The translations under genes and the position numbers were made by a program. A DNA stretch of 64,000 nt. It comes from Planctomycetaceae bacterium. GTDB lineage: Bacteria > Planctomycetota > Planctomycetia > Planctomycetales > Planctomycetaceae. Under the pieces are notes generated by a model that was not told where the DNA came from, ran no database searches, and saw nothing but the letters and a program-made list of their open reading frames with translations. Shown in pieces: positions 7,931 through 16,207 of this stretch (its first letter is position 1; every line of letters begins with the position of its first letter). The stretch is from positions 62,001 to 126,000 of the forward strand of contig JAWKUA010000014.1 of NCBI GenBank assembly GCA_041398785.1, given 5' to 3'.

Positions 7931-8181
7931 CGGCAGGAAGAAGATCTGAAACATTCGCTCAGCCTCTGGTACGTTCAGCGACAGTGATCCTTTTTCAATA
8001 ATCCGTGCGGGGGTGTTTCGGTCTATTGTATAGCTGAAATAGGTTCAGGGAATTAACGCGGTGTTGTCAGCATGCGGCCTTCCTGAAAAGCGCGGTTGTC
8101 GTCGAGCAAGGCCGTTGCGGATTGACGTTGCAGTGGTCATTGGCCGTCAGGCCGGTACTTTCTGATCAAAGAGAAACGATT
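7931..8181. other. 251-nt non-coding gap between rpsM and rpsK
   Basis: In this cluster most genes are separated by fewer than 80 bases, but here 251 bases lack a recognisable gene. The upstream ATG-like extension of rpsK into this gap is not conserved in S11. A stretch near 8010-8050 is AT-richer than its surroundings. A promoter or leader for rpsK-rpoA-rplQ could lie here, but no strong -35/-10 pair was found. Confidence 0.5.
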
Positions 8182-8565
8182 GTGGCAAAAGTTAAGCAAA
8201 AAAAGAAGATTCGTCGCAACGTCACGAAGGGCATTGCCTACATCAAGGCAACGTTCAACAACACGATTGTGACAATGACCGACATCAACGGCGATGTGCT
8301 GTGCTGGGCGACTGCGGGGACAGTTGGTTTTAAGGGAAGTCGCAAGAGTACTCCGTTTGCAGCACAGCGAGCCGCCGAAACTGTGGCTGAGCGGGCTGCG
8401 AAATTCGGGGTCAAGGAAGTCGAGATTCGAGTCAAAGGTCCCGGTTCCGGTCGGGAAAGCGCGATCACGGGCCTGCAGTCATCGGGGATTTCCGTCCGTT
8501 CAATCGAAGACATCACCCCACTGCCACACAACGGTTGCCGACCGCCGAAGAAGCGAAGAGTCTGA
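8182..8565 (+). CDS. rpsK: 30S ribosomal protein S11
   Basis: S11 (127 residues) forms part of the 30S platform and the E site. GTG at 8182 gives MAKVKQKKKIRRNVTKG, the usual basic N-terminus, with AGAGAAACG just upstream. Conserved stretches are FNNTIVTMTDINGDVLCWAT, GSRKSTPFAAQRAAE and the C-terminal PLPHNGCRPPKKRRV. A longer reading from 8122 is possible in frame but not supported by family length. rpsD, often between S11 and rpoA, is absent. Confidence 0.95.
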   Translation: MAKVKQKKKIRRNVTKGIAYIKATFNNTIVTMTDINGDVLCWATAGTVGFKGSRKSTPFAAQRAAETVAERAAKFGVKEVEIRVKGPGSGRESAITGLQSSGISVRSIEDITPLPHNGCRPPKKRRV

Positions 8566-8632
8566 TCCTCTTCCTGATCGACAGTTCTCTGACAAATTGA
8601 TGCGGGCGGGAGCTCGTCCTGGAGTGTGAAAT

Positions 8633-9646
8633 ATGCGAATCCGTTGGCGTGGTTTAGAGTTGCCCAGCCGGGTATTTCCGGTTCGGGAATCCCTAACGTC
8701 ATCCTATGGCAAGTTTGTCGCGGAGCCGTTCGAACGCGGATTCGGCGCTACCGTTGGAAACAGCCTCAGGAGAATCCTGCTGTCAAGCCTTGAGGGAGCC
8801 GCCGTTACAAAAGTAAGAGTACAGGGCGTGCAGCATGAGTTTACAACTGTTCCGGGAGTTGTAGAAGACGTCACAGATATCTGCCTGAACCTGAAGTCCC
8901 TGGTGTTGAAGAACCATAGTGCTTCAGCGAAGACACTGCGAATTGAAAAGAACACTCGCGGCGTCGTCACCGGAGCAGATGTCATTTGCGACGACCAGGT
9001 AGAGGTCATTAATCGGGATCTGGTAATTGCGACGATGACGGACGACGTCCCGTTTCATATCGAAATGACAGTGGAGAACGGGCGCGGGTACGTTCCGGCG
9101 TCGGAGCACTACCATAACGATCCCGAAATCGGAGTGATTCCGCTTGATGCAACGTTTTCACCAATCACGAGAGTTCGTCACCACATTGAAGATACGCGTG
9201 TGGGCCAGCGCACCAACTACGATAAGCTGACTTTGGAGCTCTGGACGAACGGGACAATATCGCCATCGATGGCGTTGGTGGAGGCTGCCAAGATCCTTCG
9301 CAAGCACCTGAATTGCTTCATCACATATCGTGAACCAGGACCGGAGGCGTCGCCAGAAGGTGGTCTGCGGGGAATGATGGAAGCGACCGGGTATTCTCCG
9401 GTTGATATGGAATTGGAAGAAAAACTGAATAAGAGCCTGGCAGAACTGAACCTCTCCGTGCGGGCGACGAACTGTCTTGAGTCTGTTGGGATCAATACTG
9501 TTCGCGATCTGGTCGTCCGCAACGAAGACGAACTGTTACAGGTCAGGAACTTTGGTGAAACAACGCTTGATGAAGTTCGTGAGCGTCTTGAAGAAATCGA
9601 CCTGCGGCTTGGAATGCGATTGCCCAATCAACAGCCGACGTCGTAA
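8633..9646 (+). CDS. rpoA: RNA polymerase alpha subunit
   Basis: Alpha (337 residues) nucleates RNA polymerase assembly and contacts UP elements and activators. The N-terminal domain shows FVAEPFERGFGATVGNSLRR and ILLSSLEGAAVTKVRVQGV; the flexible linker lies near residue 240. The C-terminal domain carries LNLSVRATNCLESVGINTVR and LLQVRNFGETTLDEVRERLE, the DNA-binding helices. Length is normal. It lies between rpsK and rplQ as in most bacteria. Confidence 0.97.
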   Translation: MRIRWRGLELPSRVFPVRESLTSSYGKFVAEPFERGFGATVGNSLRRILLSSLEGAAVTKVRVQGVQHEFTTVPGVVEDVTDICLNLKSLVLKNHSASAKTLRIEKNTRGVVTGADVICDDQVEVINRDLVIATMTDDVPFHIEMTVENGRGYVPASEHYHNDPEIGVIPLDATFSPITRVRHHIEDTRVGQRTNYDKLTLELWTNGTISPSMALVEAAKILRKHLNCFITYREPGPEASPEGGLRGMMEATGYSPVDMELEEKLNKSLAELNLSVRATNCLESVGINTVRDLVVRNEDELLQVRNFGETTLDEVRERLEEIDLRLGMRLPNQQPTS

Positions 9647-9704
9647 CGCACACTGCGACGACCGGGATTTTACATCTGTCTGTTCTTGTTAGAGAGTGGT
9701 TGCC

Positions 9705-10304
9705 ATGCGACATCGAGTTCGCGGCAGAAAACTGGGTCGGAACGCCTCCCACCGCGTTGCGATGTTTAGAAATATGGCATGCAGCCTGATTCGTACGGTC
9801 CGCGTCGACGATTCTGATCCGAACAAGCCCAGGGTTTCGGGACGAATCGTCACAACTGTACCCAAGGCCAAAGAACTTCGGCCATTTGTCGAGAAACTCG
9901 TGACACTGGCGCGAAATGCGTCGGCACATGAAGACAAGGCTGCGGAATTTGCGACATCGGCGGAACGCGACTCCGACGAATGGAAGACATGGAGAAAGTC
10001 CGAGCGGTGGCAGCAATGGGCTCAGGCGGTTGCGCCGGCAGTTGCGATGCGCCGCAGAGCCTATGCCATGCTGAGAGACCGAAACGCCGTTGACATCCTG
10101 TTTTCGGATTTGGCTGAGCGATTTGCAGATCGCCCTGGTGGGTACACTCGCATTATCCAATTGCCGAGAGTACGCCTTGGAGACGCCGGCAAACAGGCAC
10201 TGATTGAGTTTGTCGGCGAGCGTGACCGAGTGAAATCGCGTCGCCGGTCGGCTCCTGTCGTTGTGAACGAGGAAACGGTGGCTGAATCCACGTCAGCCGA
10301 ATGA
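9705..10304 (+). CDS. rplQ: 50S ribosomal protein L17, extended form
   Basis: L17 lies near the exit tunnel. The N-terminus MRHRVRGRKLGRNASHRVAM is diagnostic, as is the later RIIQLPRVRLGDAGKQALIE. The protein is 199 residues, against about 120-130 in most bacteria. The extra length lies in a charged, Trp-containing insertion around residues 80-125 and in a C-terminal tail after residue 170. ATG at 9705 is preferred; a GTG nine bases upstream is also possible. It ends the ribosomal supercluster. Confidence 0.93.
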   Translation: MRHRVRGRKLGRNASHRVAMFRNMACSLIRTVRVDDSDPNKPRVSGRIVTTVPKAKELRPFVEKLVTLARNASAHEDKAAEFATSAERDSDEWKTWRKSERWQQWAQAVAPAVAMRRRAYAMLRDRNAVDILFSDLAERFADRPGGYTRIIQLPRVRLGDAGKQALIEFVGERDRVKSRRRSAPVVVNEETVAESTSAE

Positions 10305-10688
10305 CGGAGCGCCGTCACAAGTGGAGTCATCTGGTGCCTTGTGGTGGTAGCCAGCGTGAACGTCGGCAACCACGCTTGAGCTAACGGACGTTACCGTCGC
10401 CATTGCTGCTGTGGTGATGTTTTTGCAGAATCTGGGTGCAGGTTGTAGGTGCTGTCCTTTTGGCTTCGCGACCATGCAACCCGAAACGCCTGGCAGGGAC
10501 GGTGCGAATTGCTGTCGACTCCTCAGGCGCCGAGTGACTGCAGGACGCGACTTCCTGAAGACTCGATCTGCCACCTGGAACACCGCATAGGGCGTATTGC
10601 GCAAGATTTGCTTGGCTTGCTTCGCGAGAGCTGAGTAGCGATGGCAGAGTTCTGCGATTTCGTTCGTCGCTGTGTGACTTGGCCAATG
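10305..10688. other. non-coding stretch between rplQ and the first IS element
   Basis: This 384-base stretch has no recognisable gene on either strand. The only structure seen is an 8-of-9-bp inverted repeat (10344-10352 with 10365-10373) that could form a hairpin soon after rplQ; it lacks a T-run, so it is at best a weak terminator candidate. Confidence 0.5.
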
Positions 10689-10763
10689 CTAGACCGAACT
10701 TGAATTGCGAAAATGGGGTTTGAGCGTGTATTTTGTCGGGTGAAGTCGTGATTCCATTTTGGT

Positions 10764-10821
10764 GTTGTAGCCAGAAAATTAAGAAACAGGGCCAGGCGCG
10801 GCTCTGCCGAGTTGCTACAAC
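10764..10821. repeat. inverted repeat upstream of the IS1634-type transposase
   Basis: GTTGTAGC (10764-10771) is repeated in inverted orientation as GCTACAAC (10814-10821), just before the transposase ATG at 10828. A related TGTAGCCAGAA string occurs directly at 10767 and again at 12628, downstream of the gene. These may be subterminal transposase-binding sites or a hairpin that limits translation; function is not shown. Confidence 0.4.
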
Positions 10822-10827
10822 GCCCGC

Positions 10828-12588
10828 ATGAGCCACGAACCAATTCGCCGAGTCCACATCGAAACCGTCACCAGGGTCTACAAGGGCCGTGTTTATCGGT
10901 CCGTGTTGCTGCGGCGGTCCTTCCGCGAGGACGGCAGGGTCAGGCACGAAACCGTCGGCAACCTGTCCGATCTGCCCGACGACCTGATCGAGGTCATGAA
11001 GCGGCGGCTGGCCAGTGATCAGCCGCTGGCCGGTCACGGGGAAGCCATCCGCATCGTACGGTCGCTGCCGCATGGAAACGTGGCCGCGGTGCTCGGGACG
11101 GTGCGGAACATCGGGCTGGACCGGATCGTGTCGTCGACGCCGTCGCGGGAACGCGATCTGGTGCTGGCCATGATTGTGGATCGGGTGATTTCGCCGGGCT
11201 CGAAGCTGAGTTGCAGCGTCGGCCTGAATGAAGCCACCGCGCAGAACACACTGGCCGAAGAACTGCGGCTCGGCGACATCGACGTGCAGGATCTGTATGC
11301 GGCGATGGACTGGCTGCTGACCCGGCAGACACGCATCGAGAACAAGCTCGTGAAGCAGCATCTGGCAGACGGCACGCTGTTGTTGTTTGATGTGTCTTCA
11401 AGCTACTACACCGGCCGCAAATCGAGCCTCATTCAGTACGGCTACAGTCGCGACCATCGCCGCGACCGGCCGCAGATTGTGTACGGCCTGCTGTGCGATC
11501 GCGACGGCCGGCCGATTTCGGTGGAAGTGTTTTCCGGCAACACGGCCGACCCGGCCACGTTCACCGATCTTGTTCGGCGCGTGCGGAAGCGGTTCGGTCT
11601 TCAGCGGGTCGTGTTTGTCGGCGATCGCGGCATGATCACGTCCGCGCGGATCAACGCGGATCTGCGCGGTGTCGAAGGTCTCGACTGGATTTCGGCTCTC
11701 CGCAGCGATGCCATCAAACGGCTGGTGCAGGCGGGCCATGTGGACCGTTCGCTGTTCGACGAAACGGATCTGGCCGAGATTACGGCGGAAGACGAATTCC
11801 CCGGCGAACGGCTGGTGCTGTGCCGCAATCCGCTGCTGGCCGACGAGCGGGCGCGGAAGCGCGAAGAACTGCTGCGAGCCACCGAGAAGAAGCTGGATGT
11901 GATCGTCCGCGCCACGCAGCGCGAACACAATCCGCTGCGAGGCGAGCAGGCCGTCAGTCTGCGCGTCGGGAAAGTGATTGGTCAATACAAGATGGCCAAA
12001 CACTTCGAACTGTCGATCACCGACGATGGCTTTTCCCATACCCGTCGAGAAGACAACATCGCGGCCGAAGCGGCGCTCGACGGATTGTATGTGGTTCGCA
12101 CAAGCGTCCCGGCACAGCACCTGTCGCCGGAACACGTGGTGTCAGCCTACAAGAGTCTGTCGCAGGTGGAACGCGCGTTCCGCAGCATCAAGACGGTGGA
12201 CCTGCAACTGCGTCCGATCTATCACCACAACGACGATCGCATTCGGGCGCACGTGTTCCTGTGCATGCTGGCGTACTATGTGGAATGGCACATGCGAGAG
12301 AAGCTGGCTGAGCTGCTGTTCGACGACACGGATCGGGAGGCGGCTCAGTCGGCGCGGCAGTCCGTGGTGGCTCCGGCGATGCGTTCCGAATCGGCCCGTC
12401 GGAAGGACGCCACTCGGCTGAACGACAGCGGTCATCCGGTGCAGAGCTTCCAGGATCTGCTGCAGGACTTGTCGACGCTGTGCCGCACGCGTCTGCGTCT
12501 GGAATCGTGCGAGGCCGAGTACCAGCAACTGACGGAATCGAGTCCGACTCAGCGCCGCGCGCTGGACCTGCTGGGCGTGACGGCATAG
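10828..12588 (+). CDS. IS1634-family transposase
   Basis: The 586-residue protein matches the IS1634 (IS4-superfamily) type of DDE transposase. The probable catalytic positions are the Asp in LLLFDVSSSYYTG, the Asp in VVFVGDRGMITSARI, and the Glu in SLSQVERAFRSIKTVDLQL. The N-terminal part (RRVHIETVTRVYKGRVYRSV) resembles the DNA-binding segment of these enzymes. The frame is intact, so the element may still be active. GC content is higher than in the ribosomal genes upstream, in keeping with separate origin. Confidence 0.9.
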   Translation: MSHEPIRRVHIETVTRVYKGRVYRSVLLRRSFREDGRVRHETVGNLSDLPDDLIEVMKRRLASDQPLAGHGEAIRIVRSLPHGNVAAVLGTVRNIGLDRIVSSTPSRERDLVLAMIVDRVISPGSKLSCSVGLNEATAQNTLAEELRLGDIDVQDLYAAMDWLLTRQTRIENKLVKQHLADGTLLLFDVSSSYYTGRKSSLIQYGYSRDHRRDRPQIVYGLLCDRDGRPISVEVFSGNTADPATFTDLVRRVRKRFGLQRVVFVGDRGMITSARINADLRGVEGLDWISALRSDAIKRLVQAGHVDRSLFDETDLAEITAEDEFPGERLVLCRNPLLADERARKREELLRATEKKLDVIVRATQREHNPLRGEQAVSLRVGKVIGQYKMAKHFELSITDDGFSHTRREDNIAAEAALDGLYVVRTSVPAQHLSPEHVVSAYKSLSQVERAFRSIKTVDLQLRPIYHHNDDRIRAHVFLCMLAYYVEWHMREKLAELLFDDTDREAAQSARQSVVAPAMRSESARRKDATRLNDSGHPVQSFQDLLQDLSTLCRTRLRLESCEAEYQQLTESSPTQRRALDLLGVTA

Positions 12589-13019
12589 CCGGCCGTCCCG
12601 CGCCAAAATGACGGCCGCACCCGCCCTGTAGCCAGAACCTTCAATTTCGCGACGGTCACTTCGTGCGCAAAAACCCCGCAAAATTCAGCCTCAACCCGCA
12701 ACGACCGCCCGGTTGAACCGCATCAAGTTCGGGTTAGTGGTTCTCCAGAATGCCGTGCCGACGAGAAATCGAGAACAGTTTTCCACATCGCCAGCACCGA
12801 ACACAGCGTCTCTGGAGTACACCATAGAGAAGCCGCACCACGCGAGATTTCGTTTCGAAGAGTTCGAAGCGTTCCTGGTAGCGAGGACAGCGAATAATGC
12901 CCATAATGATCCGTTCCGGCGTTTCCTTCTTGAAGTCGCGTCAACTCAAACAACCTGGCCAGCACGATTGCAACGGCAGATTCCATGCTACACGTTCGCG
13001 GCAATTTTTCATTTTGATT

Positions 13020-13571
13020 CTGTAAAGATTCCATTCGGAGACTGCGGTCGGCGTCCGGACGATTCGGCCGCCTTATCGTGGGGAGACGCCTGGGGCACTT
13101 CTTCAGCACTCGCACGTCAACAAGAGTCTCGATAGTATTCACTTCCGCATCCTGTGCCGATGTCGTCATTGCAGACATCAGGACCCTGACAAATCGGTCA
13201 TCAACATCCAGCGGTTCCTTTTCCTTCTTGTCTTGCCGACCTCAAGACCCCCTTTTTTGCAGGCGAAAAGGTGCCCGTCACCCATTGCCTGCGACCAGTC
13301 CAGCAACTTTCGCCGGTCCATCGCCCGAAGCAGCCTTCGCCACGCTTCGGTGATGATCAGTCCAGCTTCAGTCCTGCTTGTGCCGACGCCAGCATGTTGA
13401 AGAAGAAGGATATCGTTCTGTGGAAATCTTGCCATCGGGCACCTGTTTTCCAGAATCCATAAGATCCCTTCGAGGCAGGCTCGGGCTTCGACCAGGGCGT
13501 CCACCTTCGGGGACGGATCATGGTTCTAAAACAAGATCTTTGATCAGATTCCACTGGGAATCAGTGATAAA
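13020..13571 (-). pseudogene. decayed IS5-family transposase
   Basis: Three minus-strand frames together resemble one IS5-type transposase broken by frameshifts and a stop. From high to low coordinates they read FITDSQWNLIKDLVLEP (near 13571), then ACLEGILWILENRC and AWRRLLRAMDRRKLLDWSQA followed by VGKTRRKRNRWMLMTDLSGS (about 13178-13480), then EVNTIETLVDVRVLKKCPRR (about 13040-13140). Such proteins are normally a single frame of about 260-290 residues. Some further remnant may continue toward 12870, but it is too degraded to call. Confidence 0.7.
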
Positions 13572-13726
13572 TGGCTTCGGGGCCGTCCTGGACCCTGTCG
13601 TATTCGGCCGACGCTGTTTCGGCCACATGGACAGGGTAATGAGCATGTGAGCAACTCCTTTCGCCCACACTGGCATGCAATGTGCCTGCCAATCACTCAA
13701 CAAAAATCAGGTTTGAAATGACCTCT

Positions 13727-14682
13727 GAGGGCATCTGGTAAGTCAGGTGATGTGGGCCAGGAGGTGTTCGTGTTCGTAGATTTTCCTGGGTGGTCGGGTC
13801 AGTCGGCGGAGCATGATATGAGACATGGCCATGTAAATGTCGGCCCGGGCGCTGGCAAGAGTTGCTTCGTGTTCGCGGCAGAACAGCCGGTAACGGCCCA
13901 GCCAGCCAAATGTGCGTTCCACAATCCATCGGTGAGGCAGAACTTCGAAGCCGCTGACGTCGTCGCTGCGTTTGACAATCTCCAGATCCCAGCCGAATTC
14001 CTGCTTTGTCGAATCGACCAGTTGGCCTCGGTAGCCTCCGTCCGCCCAGATCTTTTCCAGCCGCGTTTCACCGCGTGCTTCTGCAAACACCAGCCTGGCT
14101 CCGTCACGGTCCTGAACGCAGGCGGCAGTGATGACCACCGCGATCAGCAGTCCCAGGGTGTCCACCAGAATGTGACGCTTGCGGCCTTTGATTTTCTTCC
14201 CGGCGTCATAGCCGCGTTCTCCGCGGGTTTCGGTCGTCTTCGCCGACTGACTGTCGACGATGCCGGCCGAAGCCGTGGCCTCACGCCCGTTCTGTCTTCG
14301 CACGGCGGTTCGCAGAGAATCGTGCAGACGCTGCCATGTGCCGTCGTTTCGCCAGCGGGCAAAGTATTCGTAAACCGTGGACTTCGGCGGAAAGTCGTGA
14401 GGCAGCAGTTCCCACGAACAGCCGGTCCGCAGGCGGTACAGAATCGCGTTGACGATTTCCCTCAGATCGACCGTTCGTTCGCGACCGCCGCCGGGAGCCG
14501 GTGGCAGTTCCCTGTCCACATGCGCCCACTGTTCATCCGTCAAATCCGTGTTGTACGCCCTGCGAGCTGCTGTTCCTGACATGACTGACCTCCGTGTCGG
14601 TAAGAAAAGTTCCCGAAACCGACGCGGAGTTTCCACTCTCAACGAAATCTCGCCCAGACCAGTTATCTTCCCAGATGCCCTC
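13727..14682 (-). mobile_element. IS5-family (IS402-like) insertion sequence
   Basis: An intact transposase gene is enclosed by inverted repeats: GAGGGCATCTGG at 13727-13738 and CCAGATGCCCTC at 14671-14682, perfect over 12 bp with weaker similarity continuing inward. The element is about 956 bp, a normal size for this IS group. A clear target duplication was not seen; the flanks are CTCT before and TAAG after. Confidence 0.82.
13743..14582 (-). CDS. IS5-family (IS402 group) transposase
   Basis: The protein starts MSGTAARRAYNTDLTDEQWA (ATG at 14582), about 279 residues; a start 20 codons upstream (14642) is possible but not needed. The IS402-like N-terminus is followed by LRTGCSWELLPHDFPPKSTV. 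The catalytic triad is probably the Asp in AGIVDSQSAKTTET, the Asp in KIWADGGYRGQLVDS and the Glu in RWIVERTFGWLGRYRLF. The frame is complete. It lies on the minus strand, opposite to the neighbouring genes, inside matching inverted repeats. Confidence 0.92.
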   Translation of the reverse strand: MSGTAARRAYNTDLTDEQWAHVDRELPPAPGGGRERTVDLREIVNAILYRLRTGCSWELLPHDFPPKSTVYEYFARWRNDGTWQRLHDSLRTAVRRQNGREATASAGIVDSQSAKTTETRGERGYDAGKKIKGRKRHILVDTLGLLIAVVITAACVQDRDGARLVFAEARGETRLEKIWADGGYRGQLVDSTKQEFGWDLEIVKRSDDVSGFEVLPHRWIVERTFGWLGRYRLFCREHEATLASARADIYMAMSHIMLRRLTRPPRKIYEHEHLLAHIT

Positions 14683-14847
14683 TAAGGCTGGCGGTGTTGG
14701 TCGGTTGAGTTCAACGCCCCTCGACGCAACGCTGTGATCCGGCATTTCTGATGCGTTCCCGAGGGCTCGTGCGATCCGTATTGTCGTGCCGACTGCAACA
14801 GCATACTCTCCGCTGCACACACCAAGTGTGCGGGGAGCTCGCGGCGA

Positions 14848-15435
14848 ATGTCGGGACATCAGTTCGATTTTTGTGCGGCTATGCGGCTGCTGTGCGAGGA
14901 CATTTGTCGGCGCCATGCGGCATTTCGCCATATTGATATGCGGCGAGTGGCAGTAACGTATTCGCAGACGAGAACTCCCGCGGAATGGGGAATACAGGCG
15001 AAACTGACCCCGATGCGGTTTGAAGACGGTCGCCTGACGATGGTTCGCGACGGACGAGTGTGGGCGATCCAGCGGTTGTATCATCGCGGCCAAGAGCTGC
15101 TTTATATCCTGACGTTCTACCTGCCGCGGTTTCTGAATCTGTCATTCAGTGAAAAACTCGTGACCGTGTTTCATGAGCTGTACCATGTCGGTCCGCAATT
15201 TGACGGCGACATTCGCCGGTTCGACGGAAAGTGCTATATGCATACGGGCAGCCAAGAGAATTACGACCGGCAGATGGCTGCGTTCGCTGCACAGTACCTG
15301 AGGCGCCGTCCGGCAAGACGGCTGTATTCGTTCCTGGAACACGACTTTCCAGGCCTGCAGTCGCAGTTCGGCAACGTCGTCGGATTGCGTCTGTCGATTC
15401 CGCGCCTGATTGCTGTGGACGACGTTGCGGCATAG
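14848..15435 (+). CDS. putative zinc metallopeptidase
   Basis: The 195-residue protein has an HExxH motif at H109-E110-L-Y-H113, followed by VGPQFDGDIRRFDGK and a conserved-looking YMHTGSQENYDRQM. This layout resembles putative metallopeptidases of the phage-metallopeptidase type, in which the HELYH helix supplies two zinc ligands; the substrate is unknown. No signal peptide is evident. GGGGAG lies about ten bases before the ATG. The gene starts 166 bases after the IS5-type element and is followed closely by the flavin-reductase-like gene. Confidence 0.6.
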   Translation: MSGHQFDFCAAMRLLCEDICRRHAAFRHIDMRRVAVTYSQTRTPAEWGIQAKLTPMRFEDGRLTMVRDGRVWAIQRLYHRGQELLYILTFYLPRFLNLSFSEKLVTVFHELYHVGPQFDGDIRRFDGKCYMHTGSQENYDRQMAAFAAQYLRRRPARRLYSFLEHDFPGLQSQFGNVVGLRLSIPRLIAVDDVAA

Positions 15436-15456
15436 TGACGCATACTGGGTGCTGTT

Positions 15457-16065
15457 ATGGAATTCGATCCCGCACAACGGCGACCCGCTGAATTCTATCA
15501 GCACATGCTTCGTGTGATCGTGCCCCGGCCGATCGCCTGGGTTTCGACAATGTCACCGGAGTCTGTCGCCAATGTTGCTCCGTTCAGCTTTTTCACGGGA
15601 GTGGGGTCGCGTCCGCCGAGCGTATTGTTTTGCCCGGCGAACCGGCCGGACGGGTTACGCAAGGATACGCTGCGAAACATTGAGAGAACGGGCGAGTTCG
15701 TCGTCAATGTCGTGCCGTGTGCATTGGTTGAGCAGATGAACGCATCCTCGGCAGAACTTGCTGCCAGCGAATCAGAGTTCGCTCACTGCGGGCTTACGCC
15801 GATTGACAGCAGGCGTGTCGCAGTTCCGCGCGTCGCCGAATCTCCTGTGCAGCTGGAGTGTAAGCTGATGCAGTCGATCCACATCGGAACCGGTCCCGGC
15901 GGGGCCAATGTCGTGATTGGCCACGTGGTACACTTGCATATCGACGACGCGATCATTGACACGAAAGGCCTTGTCGACCAGGACCTGCTGGATGCCGTCG
16001 GACGGATGGGCGGAGTCAGTTACTGCCGCACCCGGGATCGCTTCGACGTGCCGCGGCCGGATTGA
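15457..16065 (+). CDS. flavin reductase-like FMN-binding protein
   Basis: The 202-residue protein begins MEFDPAQRRPAEFYQHMLRV and shows IVPRPIAWVSTMS, NVAPFSFFTGVGSRPPSVLF and RDTLRNIERTGEFVVN-like residues (KDTLRNIERTGEFVVNVV), the pattern of the split-barrel flavin reductase family. Such proteins bind FMN and reduce it with NAD(P)H or serve as partner oxidoreductases; the exact substrate cannot be told. It lies 21 bases after the metallopeptidase gene on the same strand, but the pairing has no obvious functional logic. Confidence 0.85.
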   Translation: MEFDPAQRRPAEFYQHMLRVIVPRPIAWVSTMSPESVANVAPFSFFTGVGSRPPSVLFCPANRPDGLRKDTLRNIERTGEFVVNVVPCALVEQMNASSAELAASESEFAHCGLTPIDSRRVAVPRVAESPVQLECKLMQSIHIGTGPGGANVVIGHVVHLHIDDAIIDTKGLVDQDLLDAVGRMGGVSYCRTRDRFDVPRPD

Positions 16066-16207
16066 GCCGGGTGAACCGTTCCGTGGTCCAACGCCGCACT
16101 GTGCGGCGACTGACACTGAGCACCGTGCCCGGCGGGAGCTCACTTGTCCGAGTCAGCGAGTCTGGCGCCGTCTGACAGTCAGGCTCGGAATTGACCTTCG
16201 CTGGTAA

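Larger units (their letters stand above)
10689..12737 (+). mobile_element. IS1634-family insertion sequence
   Basis: The element is about 2.05 kb and is bounded by imperfect terminal inverted repeats: CTAGACCGAACTTGA at 10689-10703 and TCAAGTTCGGGTTAG at 12723-12737 (reverse complement CTAACCCGAACTTGA, 13 of 15 bases matching). It holds one intact transposase gene. No clear target-site duplication is visible next to these ends, so the exact boundaries may be off by a few bases or the flanks may have changed. It lies right behind the ribosomal cluster. Confidence 0.75.

Noticed and set aside
10381..11361. A 326-residue minus-strand open frame
   Set aside because: It overlaps the transposase and the preceding gap and resembles no family; a shadow of the IS1634 gene.
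12723..13178. A 151-residue minus-strand frame as a separate gene
   Set aside because: Its first part matches the middle of an IS5-type transposase broken by frameshifts, so it is part of the pseudogene.
13752..14579. A plus-strand frame of 275 residues
   Set aside because: It is antisense to the IS402-like transposase, which has a full catalytic triad.
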